This document shows positions 44,061-55,529 of a DNA stretch of 64,000 nt, one piece after another (position 1 is the first letter of the stretch; each line of letters starts with the position of its first letter). The DNA is from Mytilus edulis. Taxonomy: Eukaryota > Mollusca > Bivalvia > Mytilida > Mytilidae. The notes under the pieces are model-generated. The model saw nothing but the letters and a program-made list of their open reading frames with translations, was not told the origin of the DNA and searched no databases. The stretch lies in NCBI RefSeq assembly GCF_963676685.1, contig NC_092349.1, positions 60,123,431 through 60,187,430 of the forward strand, written 5' to 3'. Made by a program: the position numbers and the translations under genes.

Positions 44061-46385
44061 TTTTTATACGACCGCAAAATTTGAAAAATTTTTCGTCGTA
44101 TATTGCTATCACGTTGGCGTCGGCGTCGTCGTCGTCGTCGTCGTCGTCGTCCGGCGTCCGAATACTTTTAGTTTTCGCACTCTAACTTTAGTAAAAGTGA
44201 ATGGAAATCTATGAAATTTTAACACAAGGTTTATGACCACAAAAGGAAGGTTGGTATTGATTTTGGGAGTTTTGGTCCCAACATTTTAGGAATTAGGGGC
44301 CAAAAAGGGCCCAAATAAGCATTTTCTTGGTTTTCGCACTATAACTTTAGTTTAAGTTAATAGAAATCTATGAAATTTTGACACAAGGTTTATGACCACA
44401 AAAGAACGGTTGGGATTGATTTTGGGAGTTTAGGTTTCAACAGTTTAGGAATTAGGGGCCAAAAAAGGGCCCAAATAAGCATTATTCTTGGTTTTCGCAC
44501 AATAACTTTAGTTTAAGTAAATAGAAATCAATGAAATTTAAACACAATGTTAATGACTACAAAAGGAAGGTTGGTATTGATTTTGGGAGTTTAGATCCCA
44601 ACAGTTTAGGAATTAGGGGCCAAAAAGGGACCCAAATAAGCATTTTTCTTGGTTTTCGCACCATAACGTTAGTATAAGTAAATAGAAATCTATGAAATTT
44701 AAACACAAGGTTTATGACCATAAAAGGAAGGTTGGTATTGATTTTGGGAGTTTTGGTCCCAACAGAATAAGGGGCCCAAAGGGTCCAAAATTAAACTTTG
44801 TTTGATTTCATCAAAATTGAATAATTGGGGTTCTTTGATATGCCGAATCTAACTGTCATGACTGTGTATGTAGATTCTCAACTTTTGGTCCCGTTTTCAA
44901 ATTGGTCTACATTAAGGTCCAAAGGGTCCAAAATTAAACTTAGTTTGATTTTGACAAAAAATGAATCAGTTAGGTTCTTTGATATGCTGAATCTGAAAAT
45001 GTACTTAGATTCTTGATTATTGGCCCAGTTTTCAAGTTGGTCCAAATCGGGGTCCAAAATTAAACTTTGTTTGATTTCATCAAAAATTGAATAAATGGGG
45101 TTCTTTGATATACCAAATCTAACTGTGTATGTAGATTCTTCATTTTTGGTCCTGTTTTCAAATTGGTCTACACTAAAGTCCAAAGGGTCCAAAATTAAAC
45201 TTAGTCTGATTTCAACAAAAATTGAAATCTTGGGGTTCTTTGATATGCTGAATCCAAAAATGTACTTAGATTTTTTATTATGGGCCCAGTTTTCAAGTTG
45301 GTCCAAATCAGGATCTAAAATTATTATATTAAGTGTTGTGCAATAGCAAGTCTTTTCAATTGCACAGTATTGCGCAATGGCAAGAAATATCTAATTGCAC
45401 AATATTGTGAAATAGCAAAAAAAAATTTAATTAGAGTTATCTTTCTTTGTCCAGAATAGTAAGCAAGAAATATCTAATTGCAAAATATTGTGCAATAGCA
45501 AGATTTTTTTTTAATTGGAGTTATCTTTCTTTGTCCAGAATCAACTTAAATCTTTGTTATATACAATATACAATGTATATTCACTTTTTACTACCAACTG
45601 ATAAATTAAAATAATCTTTACCATTCAGTGATAACAAGCAGTTTTTTTACATCTTTTTAGATAATGTATGTTGGACATTTGCCAGACATGACTATGATGT
45701 CATTTTCTATTTTTATTTGCCCATTACTTTATGTAAATAACTTCATTGGAAATTTGCCAATATAAAATGTTGCTGATGAAGTTTTTTTTATTGTTTTATA
45801 CAATAAACAATGTATATTCACTTTTACTACCAACCAATCTTTACCATTCAGTGATAACAAGCACTTTATTTTACATTTTAATATTTTATGATGTATTTAA
45901 AAGAGTAGTTATTGTTGCAAACTCCATTAGAAATTTGAATTGATATCAGTTTTGGAAAAAAGGAAACGGGGATGTGAAAAAAGGGGGGGGGGTTAAATTT
46001 TTCTCATTTCAGATTTCATAAATAAAAAGAAAATTTCTTCAAACATTTTTTTGAGAGGATTAATATTCAACAGCATAGTGAATTGCTAAAAGGCAAAAAC
46101 AAACTTTTAAGTTCATTAGACCACATTCATGCTGTGTCAGAAACCTATGCTGTGTCAACTATTTAATTTTAGATTTAAAAAGTTTGAAGAAGAAATCTTT
46201 AATTGTAAAATTTGTAAAATCTTGACATTTGTTTTGTGTTAAAAAAAAACCATGTAATGTCAAAAATTTGATCACAATCCAAATTCAGAGCTGTATCACG
46301 CTAGAATGTTTTGTCCATACTTGCCCCAACTGTTCAGGGTTCGACCTCTGCGGTCGTATAAAGCTGCGCCCTGCGGAGCACCTGG
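44061..46385 (+). mobile_element. Helentron-like element family H2, copy 3 (longest)
   Basis: Best preserved copy. TTTTTATACGACCGC at 44061, hairpin to 44101, a run of CGTCGTC at 44113-44158, four core units with a period of 160-162 bp (TTTTCGCAC at about 44172, 44332, 44492, 44652). Then two longer units of about 240 bp and AATAGCAAG repeats. It ends with GCGGTCGTATAAAGCTGCGC and GCGGAGCACCTGGT. The 10-base subterminal repeat ATACGACCGC/GCGGTCGTAT is perfect. Open frames of up to 142 codons inside it are products of the tandem core, not genes. Confidence 0.87.
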
Positions 46386-46779
46386 TTGAGAAATTGCAAA
46401 TTTGTTAAAGTGAAAACTTTGTTTCACTATTTTTTACCTGCTTTCTAAATTTCTATAGATCTATTTCACAATTTTAAATTGATTGTTGGACTGTCTTTCC
46501 AGTTATCATGGCTTCTTAATTATATCTTATACTAGAACACACCCGCGAAATCGCGGGCATTCAGAGCGTAGTTTAAAGTATGTAAAGTGTTGTTGGAAGA
46601 ATTTTGTGAAATATTGAATGACTGGAGAATTTCGGCAAAAGTATCATAAATCATAGGTTATTGGGGACAGGAAAATGTTTTTTTTTAATCCCTCCTTCCT
46701 TTATTTCCAAAATTCCCAATTTGTGGTTTTCTATCAATTTCAGTATGAATATACATTTTGTATATTATGAACATTTAAG

Positions 46780-47045
46780 TAAGGAGCCTGTAATTCAGTG
46801 GTTGTCGTTTGTTTATGTGTTACATATTTGTTTTTCGTTCATTTTTTGTACATAAATAAGGCCGCTAGTTTTCTCGTTTGAATTGTTTTACATTGTCATT
46901 TCGGTGCCTTTTAAAGCTAAGTATGCGGTATGGTCTTTGCTCGTTGTTGAAGGCCGTACGTTGACCTATAGTTGTTAATTTCTGTGTCATTTGGTCTCTT
47001 GTGGAGAGTTGTCAACATGGCAATCATACCACATCTTCTTTTTTT
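46780..47045 (-). repeat. Dispersed repeat D, inverted copy
   Basis: Complement of the 61196 copy: GTTGAAGGCCGTACGTTGAC, GTGTCATTTGGTCTCTTGTG and CATACCACATCTTC. A direct repeat of about 50 bp (AATGACTGGAGAATTTC) flanks it at 46614 and 47074, so it sits inside another repeat. Confidence 0.7.
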
Positions 47046-47849
47046 GTAATCAATGAATTTTGTAAAAGATTTAATGACTGGAGAATTTCAGAAAAGGTAT
47101 CAAAAGTGCACATGAATAATTTTAGCGCTTATCTGTATATTTATATAAACATTCACTATATAAATAAAGTGTATTTACTTTCAATTCTAAGTTTTCTAAT
47201 CGATCCATGGTGGTCTTGATATAGTATACAGACCCTCTCTATTTAATAAACTCTGTGACCACCGTGGATAGTAAACTTGAAAATGATAAATTGCAGATGG
47301 AATTCTGAAAATACACATTATTCGTAGTATATGTATGTTCAAAGTATACAGAAAAACGCAAACCGGAAGTATAGTATGACTTAAAATTTTGTCCAATGAC
47401 GGGACAATATCCGGATGCCCTTTTTCTCGTTTTTCTCCCAAAATAACTCAATCTGAATAATCATATGAATGGATGACAAATGCGACTATGCACTGTACCT
47501 ATAGGACACAGAGGCGTGTTTGTTAATTTATTGTGGAAAGAAGAGAAGCGACACCCAAAATGAGGTCTTCTCGTTTAATATCTTATATATATGATCATGT
47601 TTTATAATTTCAGAACATATTAAAATATATTTATATAATCTGGTGAGTGTAAGAGAAATTTTACTGATCATGCATGTATCATGTCATTCATGTGTATGGC
47701 ACATAATAATTGATCTAAATGTGCAAAAAATGTCTAACTTTTTTCTCAAAAAATATGTATTTGCACAGGTTGTTGATATATATAGCTGTTCAATAAAAGT
47801 ATTTTACAACTTGTTGAACTTCTTTTTTTATGACATATTATAAACATAT

Positions 47850-48260
47850 TTCTTGAATGCTACAACATTGAAAGAGTCAAAATGGGAGATTCTGGCATTC
47901 TTACATTAAAAAAATGATTCTCTTCATGTTTCAATTGTTTATAGATGAATATATCTTTAAAATATAAATATTAACATATTCATTGAATGCTACATCATTG
48001 AAAGAGTCAAAATGGGAGATAACTCTGGCATTCTTAAATTAAACAAATGATTCTTTTTATGTTTCAATTGTTTATGGATGAATATACCTTTTTAATATAA
48101 ATATTAACATATTTTTTGAATACTACATCATTGAAAGAGTCAAAATTGGAGATAACTCTGTCATTCTTAAATAAAAAAGATGATTCTTTTTCATGTTTTA
48201 ATTGTTTATAGATAAATGTATCTTTAAAATAGAAATATTAATGTGAAAAACAATCCTTCC
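47850..48260. repeat. 130-bp tandem repeat, three units
   Basis: Units with TTGAATGCTACATCATTGAA, AGTCAAAATGGGAGATAACT and TTCATGTTTCAATTGTTTAT start at about 47853, 47983 and 48116. A more diverged unit follows to about 48440. Confidence 0.8.
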
Positions 48261-48440
48261 AAAAAAAATTGAAATATATCAGTTGTATTGCTGTTGATAA
48301 AAGTATTTTACAACTTTTTGCTGCATATGCTGTTGGACATAATTCATGGCAAGAGTCAAATTGGGAGATAACTCTAATTCTAATTAAAAACAGATTAATT
48401 TTCATGTTTCAATTTTTACAACTAAGGGTATACTAAGATG

Positions 48441-50283
48441 AACTGTAAAGTTTATTTTTTGTAAGATAAAAAATACATATTAATGTAAAAATAAACCATC
48501 AAGAAAATGTTTCAAATTTTAGTTGATGTGTCTGGTACTTCTTTAGCTTGTAAAAAGTTTTATATTGGTGAAGATTTGTGATCTGCTCAGGTGGCAGGTA
48601 CCAGTTTTGGTGTACCAGAACATGTGTCCCACGCAGAAATTTTGTTATAGTTAAGCATTGAGGTATATAATTGCATCATGTGGACTAAAAAAATAAATGA
48701 ATGTAAATTCTAGGCTAGTGTACTACACAAGTAAGTAGTTGCATACACAGGTTGGGGATTTCCTTCACACATGGGTCCAATCAGCTGTCAAAATTGTGGT
48801 CTCCTCACTTGACAGCATCTAATCAAAGTGGGGACAATATTCATTTTTTTGTAAACAAAAATATCTTGAGATTTTAATGGTAAGGATAGGTTTGGACAAG
48901 GCTCTAATTCACTAAATATCCTTTATCTCTTGAATTTTGCATAAAATTCTTGTCTGCTTTTAGCAGGATTCTGCGGGTGAGCATTAGATTGGTATCAGAG
49001 CATCACATGTTTTGCCTTATTTGCAATGCATTTATAAATTCTAAAATCTCCATACTGGACAGACACCCACATTTAAAGGTTTTCTATATACATATTTACA
49101 TAAGCTCACACACACATCTTAGTTCCTTGAAACCATACATTTTATTTGTTTATAAGCTTGAATGAATTTTCAAGAGAATAGAATCATAAATCCATGAAAT
49201 TCTAAAGATTTATTGTAAAATAACTGGTTTCTGACACCTTAAGTCCGGTTTGTCTTACGTGTCCAATAGTCCTTTAAGCACTGTTAATTTGGAGTTTTAT
49301 GACAAAAATTCCTCAATTTAACCAGTTTTCCTTCACATTTTTTTTTGGATGACATACTTTTCACTGAATTTTTACATTTGTATTTTCATAACATACTAGA
49401 CTAACTTTTCAAGAAAGTTGTACTTACTAATGGCAATATGGCATCAGACAGGAGCATTTATGTTGTCTCTGCAAATCTGATTGATTTACTTATTGAAACA
49501 GGATCCTAGCTTGCCTAAAACAGAGGTCCCATGTGTTGTTTCTGTACTCTCATATGCTATTATTATTATAGTCCTGTCCTGTGCTTTTTGTTTTTAAGGA
49601 AAATTTTAACTACCACTAAATACTATCAACCCAGACAAATTACAATTATTTTTTTAACCATTTTACTTTTTTTATCTATAAACATTATTTAGTGACCCCT
49701 TACAATTAAGAAGTCTAGCTATTGTGTCCAACATCTTTAAAGTGTCCCTTTACCCTTAAATCTTACATAGAGCACTGTTGAAATGTTTTAAGTATTTCAA
49801 TTGATTACCCCTCGACAATAATTTAACGTAATGTGACCTTTATAAGTCAAAGATTAAGTATTTTAACAATAAGTATATGTATTCATAAGTCTCAAATATC
49901 CATGTTAAATTAGTTTTAAAATAAAAAAAATATTCTCAATATCATTAACATTTGTATTTTTTTTCAACAAAAATAAATGATTTGATATTATTTCCACAAA
50001 TAAACAATGTATTAAATGTATTAAATTGCAATATATTTTTATTGATTATTTTTGTACAGGATTAAAATTCCTTTGTTAAGAAATTTTTTTGTCTGGGTTT
50101 CAAAGGGTTTTAAAGCAGGAGAAATGATTCTAATAGATTTAAATTTTTGTATTTAAGGTTAGAATTCACAATGACATCTATTGTTTACTTATAATACCAT
50201 TATTATAATTACCAATCATTTCATAAAAAAAGAAATTTAAACTTTTAAACATATAGAATTCCACTTATCTTATTTGGCTTAGT
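48441..50283. other. No gene recognised
   Basis: AT-rich stretch; a palindromic GGTACCAG..TGGTGTACCAG near 48596 and nothing else of note. Confidence 0.4.
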
Positions 50284-50440
50284 TATTGTGTATTGGGGTT
50301 ATGTTACGAAGAGAACATTCTTTTCATGTGGTATAGTGTATTGGGGTTATTTTACAAATAGGATATCCTTTCATTTTGTATTGTGTATTGGGGTTATATT
50401 ACAGAGCGGACATTCCTGTCATGTGATATTGTGTATTCCG
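50284..50440. repeat. 48-bp tandem repeat, 3.3 units
   Basis: TATTGTGTATTGGGGTTAT recurs at 50284, 50332, 50379 and, partial, 50427. The tails of the units (ACATTC.TTTCATGTG) are similar. Confidence 0.78.
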
Positions 50441-50534
50441 TCAGTTGTTTACAAAAGATCATTATAGCATATAAAATCATCTATATAAACAAAAAGAGAG
50501 AAATGTCATTTATTGATTTGTGTTCAATGGAACA

Positions 50535-50795
50535 CAATGCTTCTCTTGATGCATGAAATTCTTTCACACAAAACTTCTTTTTATTTTACATAATATGTAT
50601 ATTGATATAACACTTAATATATCAAAATTTGTATATTGGAATTTGAAATTGTTTTTTGAAGACATAAAATGTACAATGTTTCTCTTGGTGCATGAAAATT
50701 TTTTTTTCTTCATTTTATATGGATATAAGACTTTAGTATATCAGAATTCTAATGATTCATATGAAATAGTTTTTGAAGCCTTAAAAGTATGAATA
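50535..50795. repeat. Two-unit tandem duplication, about 145 bp
   Basis: TGTTTCTCTTGGTGCATGAAA and TGCTTCTCTTGATGCATGAAA open two similar blocks that each run through a TTTT-AGACAT/GCCTTAAAA end. The short open frame across them is not a gene. Confidence 0.55.
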
Positions 50796-51324
50796 TTTTA
50801 ACAAAGAACAAAAGTACATGCATATCAAATGATTGTCTTTCATCTTTCCCTTTGGGGTTTTCCCCACCTATCAAGTGGCCTTGCTGTCTGAGTAGTCTAA
50901 GTGGTTGTTTGAGATTTAAGTGTTTAATAATTTTGGTGGCTTATCATATTTGGGATAAACATTTTTAGCTTAATGTAATAAAAGCTGCTTGATTTGGGAT
51001 AGGAAATGGGAGGATGAGTTTACAATTGTCATTTCTAATAAAATGTAATAGATTACTGTAAGAACGTTAAATGTCCCGATTTTGACCTGCCAAATTAGAC
51101 TTATTAATTGGTTTGTACTAACATGATTAACATGACGGGTGCTACACGTGGAACAGGATCTGCTAACCCTTTCCAAACCATTTGGATCATCCCCAGTTTT
51201 TGATGGGGTTCATGTTGCTCAGTGTTTAGTTTTCTATGTAGTCTTTTAATGAACTTTTGTTTGTCTGTTGCTTTTACTTCTTCATTTTTAGCCATGGAGT
51301 TGTCAGTTTATTTTCGACTTATTA

Positions 51325-51412
51325 CAGTGACCTATAGTTGTTAATTTCTGTGTCATTTGGTCTCTTGTGGAGAGTTGTCTCATTGGCAATCATACCACAT
51401 ATTCTTTTCTAT
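51325..51412 (-). repeat. Dispersed repeat D, short copy
   Basis: AGTGACCTATAGTTGTTAAT to CAATCATACCACATATTC. It joins a tail with TTAGCCATGGAGTTGTCAGT on its left that is also common in mussel repeats. Confidence 0.6.
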
Positions 51413-51899
51413 ATTGAATGTCCCTCTGGTATCTTTCGCCACTCTTTTTAAGTAGTTCTGTATGAAAGAGATATGCATTGGTCCCATTAGTCCATTACAA
51501 AGCAAGATTTCTTCAAAACAACTAAACAAAAAATACTTGTTTCTAAACCAAATTACTTCAGACACATGTGCTTGCTTTTACGTCCAGTAATATATCAAGT
51601 AAGATTGGACTATTCAAAACATGATAACCCAGAACACCAAATTTCTTTCAAACAGGATACATGTCTTCTCTTGTTGTATTGTGTTGTATGGTTTCTGTTT
51701 AATAGTTGAGTCACCTCAACCTACATTTGAGACATTGATGATTGATGGCTCTAATTTAGTTTGTATAAAGGTTTGATCTTATAAACTATTGGAAGATAGA
51801 GATATGACTTTTTCACCTATTTATATGTTTTACGACAGGAATAACCAATCTACTGATGTGGTTCCACTTCTATGTTACTCAAAAAGAGAGCGAAAGAGT

Positions 51900-52760
51900 G
51901 CATATTGAAGTAAATGTTGATGCCGGAGTGCCTGGAGAAAACCACCGACCTTTGATAGGAAAACTGACAATCCTAGTCAATTAAGATTGGATTCAAGTTC
52001 ACCAGCAAGAGCGGGGTTCCAACTTACAACCTCAGTAAATGTAAAAGTGATGGCGTCCGTAAAATTTACAAAGGGATGACTTCAACTTCACTAATTGGAA
52101 CTCTTGCTTTAATAGCTTCATTGTGAGCAGCAACCCTCCATCAAAGAAATCAGGATAGAAAGTCCAGGGAATATAATATCAATTGGGATACATATATTCC
52201 GAGTGCAAGTGCTGCTGAAATGTTGCTACATATAGAAATGGAAAGTTCATAATTGGGAAGCTTGATTCATCTCTTTTGTCGTAAAATTTTGTTTTCAACC
52301 GGACCTCATTTTCAATTTCTAGATGAAAGTCAAGATTTCTTTGTTGTATCCTTTATCTCTAGTTCGATCAGACAGATGCGTTCAACATAGTCACTAAGTT
52401 TTGAAATATTTAATTAGAGAACATCATCTCAGAATATGGCGGAAAGTAAAGTTCAAGATACTAGTATACTGCTAACTTCTTTTTTTTTACTTCTTAAGAA
52501 GTTCTTGTATGAAGTTCGGCTCATAAGAATAAAGTAACAAGTCGACAAAAAGAGGGGCACAGTTGGTTCCCATGGGAATGGCAATGGTTTGTTGAAAAAC
52601 ACGTCATCCAAACATAACAAATACGTTGTCAATCAAGAAATCAAGTTACTTGATAATTTTTCAGTTTCAGAAAATATTTTGTTTGAATCAGAGTGATTTT
52701 CTACAAAGTTGGAAATTCCCTCCCTAAGTCAAGATTCTCGTATCTATGTATATATATGCG
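51900..52760 (-). pseudogene. Decayed reverse transcriptase, same lineage
   Basis: Minus-strand pieces in shifting frames: FSETEKLSSNLIS, LIDNVFVMFG, RVFQQT-AIPMGTNCAPL at about 52545-52610, a damaged -IDD- box (F-stop-DDVLS near 52435), YVERICLIELEIKDTTKKS, TKFYDKRDESSFPIMNFPF and GIYVSQLI. At least three frameshifts and several stops are seen, so the element is dead. The -DKRD-F-F-I-NFPF- block links it to the relics at 27036-28150 and 54100-54440. Confidence 0.72.
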
Positions 52761-52919
52761 TTGGCCATTCTTTTTATGTGAAACAATGCAATACCAACTG
52801 TTTCAATTTGTCTTTAGTCAAAGGCTTAAAGATATCCTAACCTTTTTAAGTGTGCAGTACCTGTTGTATTGCACGAGGATCAATACTAAAAATTTAATAA
52901 TCATCAGGAACACACAAAA

Positions 52920-53345
52920 CTTTAGTTAATTACAGTTTTAGAATGGAAATGATAAAAAGTGAGACCGACTGTTTGAGGAGATGAATTTGAAAATAAAAAT
53001 CCTTTAACAACATTCTTCTCCAATACCGGTAAATATAGAAACCAAAAACATGTACCAGGAAATAGTATTTCACCAATATATTAGTGAAATGATATGCAGA
53101 AGCCTGCGTAGGACATGTGGACATGGTGAACTCGGGTGAAGGAGTTGATTGTTACGCCTCAATATGCGTCTCAAAAATATAATAAATTCTGTCATTTGTT
53201 ATTATTCATGAATTATAATTATGAAATTGGTATGCTGATATGTTGAATATATGTTTGGGATCAAATAGAGACAAAAGAAAGGAGCAAAAACATCTGCAAT
53301 CCTATGAACTCTAACGTAGTTGAACTATATGTGCATCAACATCGT
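52920..53345. repeat. Diverged repeat, partner of 54930-55300
   Basis: Shares in order ACAGTTTTAGAATGGAAA, a short TTTCAC(C/T)-ATATTAGTGA-ATGATA block, GGGATCAAATAGAGACAAAA and GTAGTTGAACTATATGTGCA with the block 2 kb downstream, in the same orientation. Possibly the 5' region of the retroelement whose relics flank it. No open frame. Confidence 0.55.
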
Positions 53346-53896
53346 AAGTATGTCTGTTATGCATGTGTGACTTGTCATATTTAGATTTATAAGTCGTTGT
53401 CAAAGACAGGAACATGTTGAAACCAGTTACAAACAAGTCCTTAGGAATGAAAGTATACATTCAACTACATTCAAGGCCGTACGCTCCAAAGAGTGTCATA
53501 TGCATATTGTAAATAATCATGTCACTACCACAACTCAGCTTTAGGCCTCTTCTGAACATTTGAAGGTCTCAACTATATTATTGGTTATATAACTTCACAA
53601 AAATCCCATAAAATGTTGTTTCATCTCGGCTTTTAGTAAGTGTTCCACTTATCTCTCGAAGCATTTTCTCGTGTGTTCGTTAACTTTATCATTATTGTTT
53701 TGTAGTAAAACACATGAAAATAGTGAAGTTAACCATTTTTGGAGTGTAAAACAAATCTGGATGTTTGAGATAAAGTACATATTGATTTTGATAGTCCTAT
53801 TGCTTCGGTTAGCTGTTTACCACTCTTAATTAATACCGCACCTCCACACAATCTTTTAAATTAAATTTTCGTACAATCAAATTTATTTGCTGCAAC

Positions 53897-53932
53897 CAAG
53901 GAGGTTATATGAGATCTCATATAACCTCCTTG
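53897..53932. repeat. Perfect 36-bp palindrome
   Basis: CAAGGAGGTTATATGAGA and its exact complement meet at 53914/53915. The direct repeat TTGCTGCAAC stands on each side (53887-53896 and 53930-53939). Confidence 0.85.
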
Positions 53933-54099
53933 CTGCAACTCATACATGTATTAAGCCTTTTTCTCTGGTGAGAAATGTAATATTCATAAGGGTACTAAGT
54001 GTGTCCCTTTAATTGCAGACTTCTTCATTTACTATTATAAATCACAGTTTATGGCTAAACTCAAAAGAATATTATAAATCATTACCTCTAAATATACTG

Positions 54100-54440
54100 C
54101 TTAAATTTACCCAAGGAAACTTTCTTAAAATATATTTTGAATATTAACTCTAAGAACTATCCTTTCCTAGATTTAGATACTTTAGTCTAACATCAGAAAC
54201 TCGACACAAAAATTTACGATAGATGGGATAATTTTTCTTTCCCTATCGTTAATTTTCCTTTTTTTGGACGATGATAGTCCTTTGGCACTGTCAGTATTGA
54301 TGTTTTGGATTTCAATGAGCCTAATTTATGTATTACTAGTAAATTATCAAGTCAGGGATTTCGTTACCACAAATTACTTATAACCTTTACTATTGAGGTA
54401 AACTTATCAATCCTTTAAAGAAACTTTTTCTGACAGGTTA
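54100..54440 (+). pseudogene. Decayed retroelement fragment, same lineage
   Basis: Plus-strand frames read FLDLDTLV, KLDTKIYDRWDNFSFPIVNF, DDSPLALSV and, after a frame change, DVLDFNEPNLCITSKLSSQG then FRYHKLLITFT. It is collinear with the fragment at 27702-28150 but more decayed. Confidence 0.72.
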
Positions 54441-54714
54441 ACAATTCAACACTGTAATCAAATCTTTGAGGATTGTTTTATTGGTATGGGTATAGATTTT
54501 TTTATCTGTAAATTAAACCATACTAAATATTACACACATGTACTTTCACGGCACTACAATCTGTCGATACCTATATTTTGGCATTCCACATGTTTCCTCT
54601 GACTGAATAACGTCTTTATACTAAATCCATTGGATGTTTGATGTGTAACGATTGTTGATATTATAGTCTTTAGATACATGGCCGACTATACGGTATGTGT
54701 TTTATTTTTATCAT

Positions 54715-54838
54715 CTCTCACCGTTGAAGGCCGTACGTTTGCTTATAATTGCTTAAATCCACTTCATTATATATATATATATATAACTTTGTAGGATAAT
54801 TGTTCCATTGGCAATCATATCACATCCCTCCTATGATA
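54715..54838 (-). repeat. Dispersed repeat D, short copy with AT run
   Basis: CACCGTTGAAGGCCGTACGT, an (AT)n run at 54768-54785, and GGCAATCATATCACATCC. Confidence 0.55.
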
Positions 54839-54929
54839 TCATATCCCTTTGAAAGAGGATAAAAACTAGTAATTGACAAAGGATTAAATATACAGGAAGA
54901 CAAAAACACAAAACTCTCTTGAAACTGGA

Positions 54930-55300
54930 GTCGACACGACAACAGTTTTATAGTGGAAAAGATAAGTAAGTGAGTCGGTCAATAATGTTTGAGGGTGTGA
55001 CGTTCAAAAATATATGAAACAACATCCTCCACTTAAAATTAGATAACATTGAAAAACTAGGACCACTCTACAAATACTATTTCACTGGTATACTAGTGAG
55101 ATGATAAGTTGAAGCTTATGAAGGACACTTATTTCACAATTAATTGGATATATTGAACTTTGGCCAAAGTGAAGCAGTCGCTTGTTACAATGTATATGGG
55201 GTCAAATATAGACAAAACATAGAAGCCAAAATAACCGAAGTCGTATGAAATCCAAATGTAGTTAAGCTGTAGCTGCATCAAAATAGTCTTATACAATTGA
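54930..55300. repeat. Diverged repeat, partner of 52920-53345
   Basis: ACAGTTTTATAGTGGAAAAG, CTGGTATACTAGTGAGATGA, GGGGTCAAATATAGACAAAA and GTAGTTAAGCTGTAGCTGCA match the upstream block with many changes. Confidence 0.55.
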
Positions 55301-55529
55301 GAAGGAAATTGGAAATATGACATACAGAGGCAGAAAACAGCACAAAACCACCAATGGTTTTACAATACAACTAAGTTCTGTTATACACAGCTAACTCGTC
55401 ATATTGAGAATAGTAAGTTATTAGGAATGCGAAAACACGACGAAGCCAGTTATAAACGTGGTTCTTGTCTTGTGATAATTCCGGACGTTATGAAGTTTAG
55501 AGTATACATCTGCTTGCACAATCTCCAGT

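Noticed and set aside
44878-45306. 142-codon minus-strand frame with repeated ISKNP and LSLILDP
   Set aside because: The periodicity comes from the tandem core of the H2 element; the plus strand shows the same effect at 45095-45346.
48950-48974. Micro-exon flanked by TTTTAG and GTGAGC
   Set aside because: Only 13 bases, no neighbouring exons in phase.
51104-51295. Lysine-rich 63-codon minus-strand frame
   Set aside because: Falls in a dispersed mussel repeat tail next to repeat D.
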